Counted from the first letter of the stretch, positions 1-9,164 are shown. The stretch is DNA of 64,000 nt from Pseudomonas solani (GCF_026072635.1 NZ_AP023081.1:3902501-3966500), one strand, 5' to 3'. Program-made: numbers and translations. Notes: generated from the letters alone by a model not told the origin.

Positions 1-430
1 GCTGGGCCAGCAGCACCGGGATCAGCGGGGCGATGCGCTGGGGCAGCTGTTCGCGCAGCACACCGCCTTCGCAGAGGATCTCGCGCACCCACAGCGGTGG
101 AATCCAGGGGTGCTCTTCCACCGTGGCGCTGATGCCGCGCACGAACAGGCGCACCAGTTCCAGGGGATCGTCGCCGGCCTCTTGCAGGCGCGCGGCCAGG
201 GTGCGGATCAAGGGCAGGAAACGCTCCTCCACCACCGCATCCACCAGGCGCTGCTTGTTGCCGAAGTAGTAATTGACCATCGCCGGCGTCACCCCGGTGC
301 TCTGGGCGATGCCGCGCAGGCTGCTGGCATTGATGCCCTGATGGGCGAAGGCGTCGCAGGCGGTGTCCAGCAGGCGTTCACGCTGCTGGGCTTCACCGCT
401 GGGGCGTCCGGGGGCGCGGGGAGTGGTCAT
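1..430 (-). CDS. TetR/AcrR family transcriptional regulator (partial, 3' end outside window)
   Basis: A one-component DNA-binding repressor. The frame opens at ATG 430-428 and runs off the left edge, so about 143 N-terminal residues are visible. The N-terminal helix-turn-helix is clear: an ALD-like helix followed by GVTPAMVNYYFGNK at about residues 47-60, the recognition helix of TetR proteins. The rest (VEERFLPLI, then an EEHPWIPPLWVREIL segment) resembles the CerR/DUF1956 ligand-binding type, which is inference. It is divergent from the FUSC/DUF1656/HlyD exporter operon, with an AT-rich palindrome just upstream of its start, so it probably controls itself and that operon. Confidence 0.88.
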   Translation of the reverse strand, partial: MTTPRAPGRPSGEAQQRERLLDTACDAFAHQGINASSLRGIAQSTGVTPAMVNYYFGNKQRLVDAVVEERFLPLIRTLAARLQEAGDDPLELVRLFVRGISATVEEHPWIPPLWVREILCEGGVLREQLPQRIAPLIPVLLAQ

Positions 431-455
431 GGGGCTGTCCTGGGAGGCGATGGAA

Positions 456-481
456 ATTATTTAAATACTCATTTAATTAAT
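456..481. promoter_or_regulatory. AT-rich palindrome, likely TetR operator
   Basis: Inverted repeat ATTATTTAAAT - ACTC - ATTTAATTAAT. Ten of eleven positions are complementary around a 4-nt centre. It lies 26 bp upstream of the TetR start codon in the divergent TetR/exporter gap and stands out as AT-rich in a GC-rich region. Size and symmetry fit a TetR-family operator. The link to this regulator is inferred from position. Confidence 0.6.
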
Positions 482-606
482 TTTCAATGGGCAGTTTCAC
501 GATCTGCTGGACGGCAATTAGATAGCTTGCTAATAATTGTCGCTGTTGAACTCATCACCGGCCGAAGCGGCCTATCCTTCTGGCAATTTCCTTCAAGGTC
601 CTGCGC

Positions 607-2595
607 GTGCGCGATTCCCTGCGGGCGTTCCTCGCCCCCGACATCCCGGCTCTCCAGTTCGCCATCAAGACCCTCCTGGGCGGCGGCCTGGCGCTCTGGT
701 GCGCGCTGCGCTTCGGCCTGGAGCAGCCGCAATGGGCGCTGATGACGGCCTTCATCGTCGCCCAGCCGCTGTCTGGGATGGTGGTGCAGAAGGGCCTGGC
801 ACGGCTGCTCGGGACCCTGGTCGGCACCGTGATGGCGGTGGTGGCGATGGCCCTGTTCGCGCAGACGCCCTGGCTGTTCATCCTCGCGCTGGCTACCTGG
901 CTGGGCCTGTGTACCGCCGCCTCGACCATGCTGCGCAGCGCCTGGTCCTACTCCTTCGTGCTGGCGGGCTACACGGTGGCGATCATCGGCCTGCCGGCCA
1001 TCGCCCATCCGCTGACCGTATTCGACCAGGCCGTGGCGCGCTGCACCGAGATCTGCCTCGGCATCATCTGCGCCACCGCCGTCAGTGCGCTGGTGTGGCC
1101 GCAGCGGGTGGAACGCCAACTAGCGCGCCAGGCGGGGGATGCCTGGAACGCCGGCATCGCCGCCGCGCGCTCGGCCTTGCGCGGCGAACCCCATGAGCGC
1201 CAGGGCCTGCTCGGCGTGCTGGGGCGCATCGTCGCCGTGGACGCCCAGCGCGAGCACGCCTGGTTCGAAGGCAACCGTGGCCGCCAGCGTGCCGCCGCCC
1301 TGCGTGTGCTCAGCCGCGACCTGCTCAGCCTGCTGCGCCTGGCCCGGGGTGTGGCGCGGCAGTGGCGGCAGTTGTCGGCAGGGGAGGCCGAACGCCTGGC
1401 GCCCTGGATGGAGGAGGTGCAGCGGCTGCTCGCCGAGCCCGATGACGCGACCTCGGAAGCCCTGGGCCAGCGCTTGCTGGACGCCGCTGAAGCCGAAGAC
1501 CTGGTGCCCGTGCAGCAATACTGCCTGGGCCGCCTGGCGGTGATGCTGCGGCAGATGCGTGCGGCCGCTGCGGCCCTGCGTGCGGTGGAACGTGGCGAGG
1601 CACCGGACGATGCCGGGGCGCCGCTGTCCTGGCACCGCGACCTGCCCACCGCGCTGCTCTACGGCCTGCGCAGCAGCGTGGCCTTCGTTGGCCTGGCGTC
1701 GTTCTGGCTGGCCACCGCCTGGACCTCCTCGGTGGGCGCGCTGACCCTCACCTGCGTGGTCTGCAGCCTGTTCGCCAGCCGCGAGAACGCCGAGCAGATC
1801 GGCTTCATGTTCCTGCGCGGCATCCTCTACGCGCTGCCGGTGGCCTTCTTCATCGGCCAGGTGGTGCTGCCGCAGATGAGCGGCTTCCCGTTGCTCTGCA
1901 TGGCTCTCGGCGTGCCGCTGTTCTTCGGCGCCCTGGGCATGGCCAAGCCGGCGCTGGGGGCGACCTCGACCTCCTTCTGCCTGCACTTCATCGTGCTCTG
2001 CGCGCCGCAGAACACCATGCATTTCGACGTGGCGCTGTTCCTCAACGAGGCCATCGCCATCCTCCTGGGCGTCGGCTTCGCGGTGCTGGTGTTCCGCGTC
2101 ATCGTGCTGACCAACCCGGGCTGGCATGGGCGGCGCCTGCTCAAGGCCACCTTCCATGACCTGGGCCGCCTTACCCAGCGTGCGCTGGTGGGCGCCGAGA
2201 ACTGGTTCGGCGGGCGCATGGCCGACCGCCTGCTGCAACTGGCGCGGCACTACCCGGCGCTGCCCAGCCAATCGCGCAACCGCTGGGACGACGGCATCAC
2301 CAGCCTCGATATCGGTGACGAACTGCTGCACCTGCGCCGTTGCCTGGCCGCCGGCGAGCGCTCCATCGAAGCCTCCGAGGCGCGCTTCCTGCGCAGCATC
2401 GAGCCCCTGCTGGAGCGCGGCCCCGCCGCCTCCCTGGCGGGGGCGATGGACGAGCCCTCGGAACAACTGATCCAGGCGCTGCGCCAGGCCGGCAGCAGCA
2501 TCGACCGGCGCCTGGCCCAGGCGGCCCTGCTGCAGCTGCGGCAGAGCTGGCGCCAATGGTGTGAACAACAGGAGGCGAGCCATGGGCTTGCGTGA
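607..2595 (+). CDS. FUSC family inner-membrane exporter (AaeB-like)
   Basis: A 662-aa integral membrane protein of the fusaric-acid-resistance/aromatic-acid-exporter family. It has two hydrophobic halves (about residues 15-155 and 345-500), each with several transmembrane helices, joined and followed by soluble helical regions, as in AaeB. The start is GTG 607, with AAGGTC at 595-600 as a weak ribosome site. Its 3' end overlaps the DUF1656 gene by 14 nt, and an HlyD-type adaptor follows. The trio is the usual AaeX/AaeA/AaeB arrangement, which exports aromatic carboxylic acids or related compounds across the envelope. The substrate cannot be read from the sequence. Confidence 0.88.
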   Translation: MRDSLRAFLAPDIPALQFAIKTLLGGGLALWCALRFGLEQPQWALMTAFIVAQPLSGMVVQKGLARLLGTLVGTVMAVVAMALFAQTPWLFILALATWLGLCTAASTMLRSAWSYSFVLAGYTVAIIGLPAIAHPLTVFDQAVARCTEICLGIICATAVSALVWPQRVERQLARQAGDAWNAGIAAARSALRGEPHERQGLLGVLGRIVAVDAQREHAWFEGNRGRQRAAALRVLSRDLLSLLRLARGVARQWRQLSAGEAERLAPWMEEVQRLLAEPDDATSEALGQRLLDAAEAEDLVPVQQYCLGRLAVMLRQMRAAAAALRAVERGEAPDDAGAPLSWHRDLPTALLYGLRSSVAFVGLASFWLATAWTSSVGALTLTCVVCSLFASRENAEQIGFMFLRGILYALPVAFFIGQVVLPQMSGFPLLCMALGVPLFFGALGMAKPALGATSTSFCLHFIVLCAPQNTMHFDVALFLNEAIAILLGVGFAVLVFRVIVLTNPGWHGRRLLKATFHDLGRLTQRALVGAENWFGGRMADRLLQLARHYPALPSQSRNRWDDGITSLDIGDELLHLRRCLAAGERSIEASEARFLRSIEPLLERGPAASLAGAMDEPSEQLIQALRQAGSSIDRRLAQAALLQLRQSWRQWCEQQEASHGLA

Positions 2596-2788
2596 GTGGT
2601 CCCTGGGCGGCGTGTTGCTGAGCCCCTTTCTGATGTATGCGCTGGCGGCGTTGCTGGTGACGGGCGTGTTGCGTCTGGCCCTGCAGCGTGTCGGCATGGC
2701 GCGCTGGATCTGGCACGAAGCGTTGTTCGACTGTGCCCTGTATGTCTGTGTCCTGTCGTTGCTGGTCGCCTGGTTCGGGCACTGGTGA
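2582..2788 (+). CDS. DUF1656 (AaeX-like) small membrane protein
   Basis: A 68-aa protein with two hydrophobic segments (about residues 8-30 and 45-65) and a short polar middle, the typical size and shape of DUF1656/AaeX. The ATG at 2582 lies inside the end of the FUSC gene, preceded by GGAGGCGAGC, which gives a good ribosome site and suggests coupled translation. The longer in-frame start at 2561 has no ribosome site. Its family always sits between a FUSC permease and an HlyD adaptor. Its molecular role is unknown. Confidence 0.87.
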   Translation: MGLREWSLGGVLLSPFLMYALAALLVTGVLRLALQRVGMARWIWHEALFDCALYVCVLSLLVAWFGHW

Positions 2789-2799
2789 AGGAGAAACCC

Positions 2800-3672
2800 A
2801 TGCGTTCCACCCTGCGTATCGTTATCACCCTGGCCCTGGTCGCCGCGGCCCTCGTCGGCGGCTGGAGCCTCTGGCAGCACTACATGCTCTCGCCCTGGAC
2901 GCGCGATGCGCGCATCCGCGCCGACGTGGTGGTGATCTCGCCGGACGTTTCCGGCTGGGTCGTCGACCTCAAGGTCCATGACAACCAGCAGGTGAAGGCC
3001 GGCGACCTGCTGCTCAGCGTCGACCGCGAGCGCTACCAGGCGGCGCTGGAAAAGGCCCACGCCGTGGCCGACACCCGCCAGCAGCAGCTGCGCCTGCGTG
3101 AACACGAAGCCTCGCGCCGTGCCCATCTGGGGCCCCAGGCGATCAGCGCCGAGCTGAAGGAGAATGCGCAGATCACCGCCGACATCGCCCGGGGCGAATA
3201 CCGCCAGGCTCAGGCCGACGTGAAGGTCGCCGAGCTCAACCTGGCCCGCAGCGAGGTGCGCGCGCCACGCAGCGGGCAGGTCACCAACCTGCGCCTGGCC
3301 CAGGGCAACTATGCCAACGCCGGGCAGCCGGTGATGGCGCTGGTGGATGACGCTTCCTTCTATGTGCAGGCCTATTTCGAGGAAACCAAGCTGCCGGGAA
3401 TCAAGGTCGGCGCACCGGTGAAGATCTGGCTGATGAGCGCTGGCCGTGCCCTGACCGGCACGGTGGAGAGCATCAGCCGCGGCATCACCGACCGCAACGC
3501 CAGCCCCGACGGCCAGTTGCTGGCCAACGTCGAGCCCACCTTCAACTGGGTGCGCCTGGCCCAGCGCATTCCGGTGCGGATCAAGCTCGACCCGGTGCCT
3601 GACGACATCCAGCTCAGCGCCGGGATGACCGCCAGCGTCACGGTCGGGGAGCAGCCGCAGGCGCAGCGATAG
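2800..3672 (+). CDS. HlyD family periplasmic adaptor subunit (AaeA-like)
   Basis: A 290-aa membrane-fusion protein with one N-terminal transmembrane segment (about residues 7-27), a biotinyl-lipoyl-like half motif (VVISPDVSGWV, about residue 45), a coiled hairpin and the second half (VRAPRSGQVTNLRLAQG). The start at 2800 follows GAAGGAGAAACCC, a strong ribosome site 12 nt after the DUF1656 stop. It should link the FUSC permease to an outer-membrane channel. No outer-membrane gene is present in this operon, so it would have to use one encoded elsewhere. Confidence 0.9.
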   Translation: MRSTLRIVITLALVAAALVGGWSLWQHYMLSPWTRDARIRADVVVISPDVSGWVVDLKVHDNQQVKAGDLLLSVDRERYQAALEKAHAVADTRQQQLRLREHEASRRAHLGPQAISAELKENAQITADIARGEYRQAQADVKVAELNLARSEVRAPRSGQVTNLRLAQGNYANAGQPVMALVDDASFYVQAYFEETKLPGIKVGAPVKIWLMSAGRALTGTVESISRGITDRNASPDGQLLANVEPTFNWVRLAQRIPVRIKLDPVPDDIQLSAGMTASVTVGEQPQAQR

Positions 3673-3688
3673 CCGGCCCCCCGCAACG

Positions 3689-3717
3689 AAAAAGCCCGGC
3701 GATTGCCGGGCTTTTTT
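3689..3717. terminator. Bidirectional rho-independent terminator
   Basis: The stem AAAGCCCGGC - GATT - GCCGGGCTTT is followed by a T run and preceded by an A run. It sits between the converging adaptor gene (stop 3672) and phaJ1 (stop 3735), so it can serve both strands. Confidence 0.9.
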
Positions 3718-3734
3718 CATCCTGCCTGCAGGGC

Positions 3735-4205
3735 TCAGCCGATGGTGATCGGCGGCAGCTCCGGCAGTTCGATGGCGAGGGACTGCTTGGGCGCGAGGAC
3801 TTCGGCTTCGCCGTCCACCACCTGCTCGGCGTTCTGGTTGAACACGCGGGTGGCGATGCGCACGCGGTTCTTCGGCAGCTTCTCGAGGATTTCCAGTTCC
3901 ACGGTCAGGGCGTCGCCGAGCTTCACCGGGCGGGTGAACTTCAGTTGCTGGCCGAGGTAGATGGTGCCCGGGCCGGGCAGCTCGCAGGCGATGGCCGCGC
4001 TGATCAGGGCGCCGCTGAACATGCCGTGGGCGATGCGCTCCTTGAAGAGGGTGCCGGCCGCGTACTCGGCGTCCAGGTGCACCGGGTTGCGGTCGCCGGA
4101 GAGGGCGGCGAACAGCTGGATGTCACGCTCTTCCACGGTCTTGGCGTAGCTGGCCTTCTGGCCGACTTCGAGGGCGTCGTAGGTGAAGTTGGTTACCTGG
4201 GTCAT
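3735..4205 (-). CDS. phaJ1: MaoC-like (R)-specific enoyl-CoA hydratase
   Basis: A 156-aa single hot-dog-fold hydratase. The catalytic pair is visible as D38 and H43 in SGDRNPVHLD, matching the Asp/His dyad of PhaJ enzymes. The family hydrates trans-2-enoyl-CoA to (R)-3-hydroxyacyl-CoA, feeding beta-oxidation intermediates to polyhydroxyalkanoate or other pathways. Length and position next to the hydrolase and fadD2/fadD1 match my memory of P. aeruginosa PA3302 (PhaJ1). Its ATG overlaps the stop of the upstream hydrolase gene as ATGA, so the two are translationally coupled. Confidence 0.85.
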   Translation of the reverse strand: MTQVTNFTYDALEVGQKASYAKTVEERDIQLFAALSGDRNPVHLDAEYAAGTLFKERIAHGMFSGALISAAIACELPGPGTIYLGQQLKFTRPVKLGDALTVELEILEKLPKNRVRIATRVFNQNAEQVVDGEAEVLAPKQSLAIELPELPPITIG

Positions 4206-5158
4206 GGGGTGTCCTTGTTCGGTTGGCAGTAGCGACTGTGGGCAAGGGCATGCTCCAGCCAGTCGAGCAGGTGGGCCGTCACCTCGTCACGGTTGGTCTC
4301 GTTGAGCAGCTCGTGGCGGGCGTCCGGGTAGATTTTCAGTTGCACGTCCTTGATCCCGGCCTCGCGCAGGGCGCGGGCGAGGTCGTCCAGGCGGCGGCCG
4401 TCGCTGACCGGGTCGCGTGCGCCGCCCACCACCAGCAGCGGCAAGTCGGGGTCGATCTGCGCCAGGTGCTTGACCGGGGTGATGTTCTGAAGCCCGCCGA
4501 GCAGGTCGAGCCACAACTGGTTGGTGCAGCGGAAGCCGCACAGCGGGTCGTTGACGTACTTGTCCACTTCGTCCGGGTCGCGGCTGAGCCAGTCGAAGGC
4601 GGTGCGGTTGGGCTTGAAGGCCTTGTTGAACGAGCCGAAGGAGAGAAACTCGATCAGCGCGCTGCGGCCATTGGCGCCCTGGCGCCAGCGCTCCAGGCGG
4701 GCCACCAGGGCGCCGCTGCGGTACAGCGATACCGGCTGGTAGTTGGAACCGGAGAGGATCGCGCCCTGCAGGCTGCAGCTGTGCTGCATCAGGTAGGCCT
4801 GGCCGATGTAGCTGCCCATGCTGTGGCCGAGGAGGAAGATCGGCGCTTGCGGGTGCTGCTGGCGGATGTGGTGGTTGAGGCTGGCCAGGTCGCCGATCAC
4901 CTTGTTCCAGCCGTCGTGCTCGGCGTACAGCCCGAGGATGCCGTGCTGGGCGGTGCGGCCGTGGCCGCGCTGGTCATGCACGTAGAGTTCCAGGCCCGCT
5001 GCCACCAGGGCCTGGCCCAGGCGTGCGTAACGGCCGCCGTGCTCGGCCATGCCGTGGGCGACCATCACCACGGCCCGGGGCTGGGCGTCGCCGCTCCAGC
5101 GGTTGACGTGCAGGGAGGCGCCGTCGCTGGCGGTGAGCCAGAAAGCATCGTGGTGCAT
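4202..5158 (-). CDS. Alpha/beta hydrolase, lysophospholipase/monoacylglycerol-lipase-like
   Basis: A 318-aa alpha/beta hydrolase with the nucleophile elbow GHSMG at about residue 113, an HG oxyanion motif (VAHGMAEHGGRY, about residues 33-44) and a C-terminal His (DARHELLNE). This matches the Hydrolase_4 (PldB/MgL) type that releases fatty acids from lyso- or monoacylglycerides. The start at 5158 has AAGGA upstream; a longer frame to 5218 lacks one. It is operonic with phaJ1 and divergent from fadD2, so its products could feed the neighbouring acyl-CoA ligases. Substrate preference is inference. Confidence 0.83.
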   Translation of the reverse strand: MHHDAFWLTASDGASLHVNRWSGDAQPRAVVMVAHGMAEHGGRYARLGQALVAAGLELYVHDQRGHGRTAQHGILGLYAEHDGWNKVIGDLASLNHHIRQQHPQAPIFLLGHSMGSYIGQAYLMQHSCSLQGAILSGSNYQPVSLYRSGALVARLERWRQGANGRSALIEFLSFGSFNKAFKPNRTAFDWLSRDPDEVDKYVNDPLCGFRCTNQLWLDLLGGLQNITPVKHLAQIDPDLPLLVVGGARDPVSDGRRLDDLARALREAGIKDVQLKIYPDARHELLNETNRDEVTAHLLDWLEHALAHSRYCQPNKDTP

Positions 5159-5432
5159 GGCCAATCCTTGTGGCGTTGGGGTGTCGACGCATTGTGCACG
5201 GGCGGCCTGGCGGCGCAAAGCTCGGCACGTGGCTGACTGATCGGTTCCCTGCGGGACCGACCGGGCAATGGCCGGTCAAGGTGCAGCGGGCCGCTCAGGC
5301 ACGGGCGATGGCGGCAAGATTCACACTGTCTATGACGCGTTCGCGAGTATTTGCGTACGGGTGCGGACCTGCTAATTTCCGGGCAGTCCCGCTCGCGGGC
5401 CAGACACATTCAGGGCAAAGAGGATAAGAACA

Positions 5433-7121
5433 ATGCAACCTGATTTCTGGAGCGACAAACGCCCTGCTGGCGTACCCGACCAGATCGACCTGACCGCCTA
5501 TCGCTCGGTGATCGAGGTCTTCGAACGTTCCTGCAAGAAATTCGCCGACCGACCGGCCTTCAGCAACCTCGGCGTCACCCTGACCTACGCCGAGCTGGAC
5601 CGCCTCTCCGGCGCCTTCGCCGCCTACCTGCAGAAGCACACCGACCTCAAGCCCGGCGACCGCATCGCGGTGCAGATGCCCAACGTGCTGCAGTACCCGA
5701 TCGCCGTGTTCGGCGCCCTGCGCGCCGGGCTCATCGTGGTCAACACCAACCCGCTGTACACCGCCCGCGAGATGCGCCACCAGTTCAAGGACGCCGGCGT
5801 GCGGGCACTGGTCTACGTCAACCTGTTCGGCAAGCTGGTGCAGGAAGTGCTGCCGGACACCGAAATCGACTACCTGATCGAAGCGCGCATGGGTGACATG
5901 CTGCCGAGCCTCAAGGGCTGGCTGGTCAACACCGTGGTGAAGAAGGTCAAGAAGATGGTCCCCGACTTCCACCTGCCCCAGGCGGTGTCCTTCAAGGCCG
6001 CGCTGAAGCAGGGCCAGGGCCACGCGCTGAAACCGGTGAAGGTGAGCCTGGACGACATCGCTGTGCTGCAGTACACCGGCGGCACCACGGGCGTGGCCAA
6101 GGGCGCGATGCTCACCCACGGCAACCTGGTGGCCAACATGCAGCAGGTGGATGCCTGCCTGTCGCAGCTCGGCCCGGACGGCCAGCCGCTGATGAAGCAG
6201 GGCCAGGAGATCATGATCGCGCCGCTGCCGCTCTATCACATCTATGCCTTCACCGCGAACTGCATGTGCATGATGGTCAACGGCAACCACAACGTGCTGA
6301 TCACCAACCCGCGCGACATCCCCGGCTTCGTCAAGGAGCTGAAGAAATGGCGCTTCTCCGCGCTGCTGGGCCTCAACACCCTGTTCGTCGCGCTGATGGA
6401 CCACCCCGAGTTCAAGGACCTGGATTTCTCCAACCTCAAGGTCACCAACTCCGGCGGCACCGCCCTGGTGAAGGCCACCGCCGAACGCTGGCAGGCCATG
6501 ACCGGCTGCTCGGTGGTGGAGGGCTACGGCCTCACTGAAACCTCCCCGGTGGCCAGCACCAACCCCTATGGCACCCTGGCGCGCCTGGGCACCGTGGGCA
6601 TCCCGGTACCGGGCACCGCCTTCAAGGTGATCGATGACGACGGCGCCGAGCTGCCCCTGGGCGAGCGCGGCGAGCTGTGCATCAAGGGCCCGCAGGTGAT
6701 GAAGGGCTACTGGCAGCGCGAGGAAGCCACCGCCGAGGTGCTCGACGCCGAGGGCTGGCTGAAGACCGGCGACATCGCGGTGATCGACCCGGACGGCTAC
6801 GTGCGCATCGTCGACCGCAAGAAGGACCTGATCATCGTCTCCGGCTTCAACGTCTATCCCAACGAGATCGAGGACGTGGTCATGGCCCACCCGAAGGTGG
6901 CCAGCTGCGCCGCCATCGGCGTGCCGGACGACAAGTCCGGCGAGGCGGTGAAGCTGTTCGTCGTGGCCCGCGAGGGCGGCCTCAGCGTCGACGAGCTGAA
7001 GGCCTACTGCAAAGCCAACTTCACCGGCTACAAGGTGCCCAAGCACATCGTCCTCAAGGACGCCCTGCCGATGACGCCGGTCGGCAAGATCCTCCGTCGC
7101 GAACTGCGCGACATCGCCTGA
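5433..7121 (+). CDS. fadD2: Long-chain-fatty-acid--CoA ligase
   Basis: A 562-aa ANL-superfamily enzyme that activates fatty acids to acyl-CoA using ATP, the first step of beta-oxidation. The AMP-binding loop YTGGTTGVAKG lies at about residues 213-223, the YGLTETSP adenine motif at about 365, WLKTGD at about 445, and the C-terminal lysine motif GKILRRELR at the end. The start ATG 5433 follows AGAGGATAAGAAC. It is the first of two tandem paralogues. By position relative to the divergent hydrolase it corresponds to P. aeruginosa fadD2. A 284-nt gap separates it from the second copy. Confidence 0.93.
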   Translation: MQPDFWSDKRPAGVPDQIDLTAYRSVIEVFERSCKKFADRPAFSNLGVTLTYAELDRLSGAFAAYLQKHTDLKPGDRIAVQMPNVLQYPIAVFGALRAGLIVVNTNPLYTAREMRHQFKDAGVRALVYVNLFGKLVQEVLPDTEIDYLIEARMGDMLPSLKGWLVNTVVKKVKKMVPDFHLPQAVSFKAALKQGQGHALKPVKVSLDDIAVLQYTGGTTGVAKGAMLTHGNLVANMQQVDACLSQLGPDGQPLMKQGQEIMIAPLPLYHIYAFTANCMCMMVNGNHNVLITNPRDIPGFVKELKKWRFSALLGLNTLFVALMDHPEFKDLDFSNLKVTNSGGTALVKATAERWQAMTGCSVVEGYGLTETSPVASTNPYGTLARLGTVGIPVPGTAFKVIDDDGAELPLGERGELCIKGPQVMKGYWQREEATAEVLDAEGWLKTGDIAVIDPDGYVRIVDRKKDLIIVSGFNVYPNEIEDVVMAHPKVASCAAIGVPDDKSGEAVKLFVVAREGGLSVDELKAYCKANFTGYKVPKHIVLKDALPMTPVGKILRRELRDIA

Positions 7122-7194
7122 CCCTTCCCCCATCCCCGGCCCGCGAGGGCCGGCGGATGCGCTGCGATCCCTCTGCGACGCCTTCTGCACGCTG

Positions 7195-7252
7195 TTTAGA
7201 GAAACTACTCTAAAGATGACCAGAGTCATTGCATTCGGTCATTTTAATGACT
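7195..7252. promoter_or_regulatory. Two inverted repeats in the fadD1 leader
   Basis: The 284-nt fadD2-fadD1 gap is unusually long for an operon. It holds TTTAGAG - 6 nt - CTCTAAA (7195-7214) and AGTCATT - 15 nt - AATGACT (7224-7252) about 150-210 bp before fadD1. Both look like binding sites for dimeric regulators and suggest a separate, regulated fadD1 promoter. I could not match either to a known FadR or PsrA consensus. Confidence 0.45.
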
Positions 7253-7405
7253 GATAAGGCCTTCTTTGGCTCTGGTCGCCCATTTGCAAAGCTGCTACTC
7301 TCGGCGCGTTTTTTTGCCCTGGAAAGGGCTTGAACGACTGCACAGAACACAACAAACAACTGCCTCCGGCAGTGAAGATCAGCTGTTGCTTAGGAGTGGG
7401 CTTCC

Positions 7406-9091
7406 ATGACCGAAAATTTCTGGAAGGACAAGTATCCAGCAGGCATTCCTGCGGAAATCAATGCCGACGCGTATCCCAATATCCAGGCGGTATTGAAAGA
7501 GTCCTGCCAACGCTTTGCCGACAAGCCCGCTTTCAGCAACCTGGGCAAGACCATCACCTACGGTGAGCTCTACGAGCTGTCCGGCGCCTTCGCGGCCTAC
7601 CTGCAACAGAACACCGACCTGCAACCGGGCGATCGCATCGCCGTGCAGCTGCCGAACGTGCTGCAGTACCCCGTGGTGGTCTTCGGTGCCCTGCGCGCCG
7701 GCCTCACCGTGGTCAACACCAACCCGCTGTACACCGCGCGGGAGATGGAGCACCAGTTCAACGACTCCGGCGCCAAGGCCCTGGTCTGCCTGGCCAACAT
7801 GGCCCACCTGGCCCAGGACGTACTGCCGCGCACCGGCATAAAGCACGTCGTGGTCACCGAAGTCGGCGACATGCTGCCGGCGCTCAAGCGCCTGCTGGTC
7901 AACAGCGTCGTCAAGTACGTGAAGAAGATGGTCCCGGCCTTCCACCTGCCCCAGGCGGTGAAGCTCAACGATGCCCTGGCCAAGGGCCGTGGCAAGCCGG
8001 TCAAGGATGCCTCCCCGGCAGCGGGCGACATCGCCGTGCTGCAGTACACCGGCGGCACCACGGGCGTGGCCAAGGGCGCGATGCTCACCCACCGCAACCT
8101 GATCGCCAACATGCTGCAGTGCAAGGCACTGATGGGCGCCAACCTCAATGAAGGTTGCGAAGTGCTGATCACGCCGCTGCCGCTGTACCACATCTACGCC
8201 TTCACCTTCCATTGCATGTCCATGATGCTGACCGGCAACCACAACGTGCTGATCAGCAACCCGCGTGACCTGCCGACCATGGTCAAGGAACTGGGCAACT
8301 GGAAGTTCACCGGCTTCGTCGGCCTCAACACCCTGTTCGTCGCCCTGTGCAACAACGAGGACTTCCGCAAGCTCGATTTCTCCGCCCTGAAGCTGACCCT
8401 GTCCGGCGGCATGGCCCTGCAACTGGCCGCGGCCGAGCGCTGGAAAGACGTCACCGGTTGCGCCATCTGCGAAGGCTTCGGCATGACCGAAACCAGCCCG
8501 GTGGTGTCGGTGAACCCGTTCCAGAGCATCCAGATCGGCACCATCGGCATCCCGGTCCCCTCGACCGAGTGCAAGGTGGTCGACGACGAGGGCAACGACC
8601 TCGCCATCGGCGCCATCGGTGAGCTCTGCGTCAAGGGCCCGCAGGTGATGAAGGGCTACTGGCAGCGCCAGGACGCCACCGACGAGATCCTCTCGGCGGA
8701 CGGCTGGCTGAAGACCGGCGACATCGGCCTGATCCAGGAAGACGGCTACATGCGCATCGTCGACCGCAAGAAGGACATGATCCTGGTCTCCGGTTTCAAC
8801 GTGTACCCGAACGAGCTCGAAGACGTGCTCGCCACCCTGCCGGGCGTGCTGCAATGCGCCGCCATCGGCATCCCGGACGAGAAATCCGGCGAGGCGATCA
8901 AGGTCTTCGTGGTGGTCAAGCCGGGCGCCAACCTGACCAAGGACGAGGTGATGCAGCACATGCGCGCCAACGTCACCGGTTACAAGATGCCCAAGGCCGT
9001 CGAGTTCCGTGACAGCCTGCCGACCACCAACGTCGGCAAGATCCTGCGCCGTGAACTGCGTGACCAGGAACTGAAGAAGCTCAAGGGCTGA
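7406..9091 (+). CDS. fadD1: Long-chain-fatty-acid--CoA ligase
   Basis: A 561-aa acyl-CoA synthetase strongly similar along its whole length to the preceding fadD2 product. The ATP/AMP loop YTGGTTGVAKG is at about residue 213, the FGMTETSP motif at about 365 and the GKILRRELR lysine motif near the C-terminus. The start ATG 7406 has TTAGGAG upstream. In P. aeruginosa the two enzymes have different chain-length preferences, and the long regulated gap between them here suggests independent expression. A strong terminator follows at 9109. Confidence 0.93.
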   Translation: MTENFWKDKYPAGIPAEINADAYPNIQAVLKESCQRFADKPAFSNLGKTITYGELYELSGAFAAYLQQNTDLQPGDRIAVQLPNVLQYPVVVFGALRAGLTVVNTNPLYTAREMEHQFNDSGAKALVCLANMAHLAQDVLPRTGIKHVVVTEVGDMLPALKRLLVNSVVKYVKKMVPAFHLPQAVKLNDALAKGRGKPVKDASPAAGDIAVLQYTGGTTGVAKGAMLTHRNLIANMLQCKALMGANLNEGCEVLITPLPLYHIYAFTFHCMSMMLTGNHNVLISNPRDLPTMVKELGNWKFTGFVGLNTLFVALCNNEDFRKLDFSALKLTLSGGMALQLAAAERWKDVTGCAICEGFGMTETSPVVSVNPFQSIQIGTIGIPVPSTECKVVDDEGNDLAIGAIGELCVKGPQVMKGYWQRQDATDEILSADGWLKTGDIGLIQEDGYMRIVDRKKDMILVSGFNVYPNELEDVLATLPGVLQCAAIGIPDEKSGEAIKVFVVVKPGANLTKDEVMQHMRANVTGYKMPKAVEFRDSLPTTNVGKILRRELRDQELKKLKG

Positions 9092-9108
9092 TCCGTTCCG
9101 CCCTGAAC

Positions 9109-9135
9109 AAGCCCCGCCTCTGCGGGGCTTTTTCT
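9109..9135 (+). terminator. Rho-independent terminator after fadD1
   Basis: The stem AAGCCCCGC - CTCT - GCGGGGCTT is followed by TTTCTTTT, starting 17 nt after the fadD1 stop. Confidence 0.92.
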
Positions 9136-9164
9136 TTTCTGGCAGTCGCATCCAGGTGCGCCTC

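Noticed and set aside
1120..3720. Long minus-strand open frame (866 codons) across the exporter operon
   Set aside because: It is antisense to three clear genes. Its translation is low-complexity (rich in H, Q, G, A, R) without any domain, as expected of a GC-rich shadow frame.
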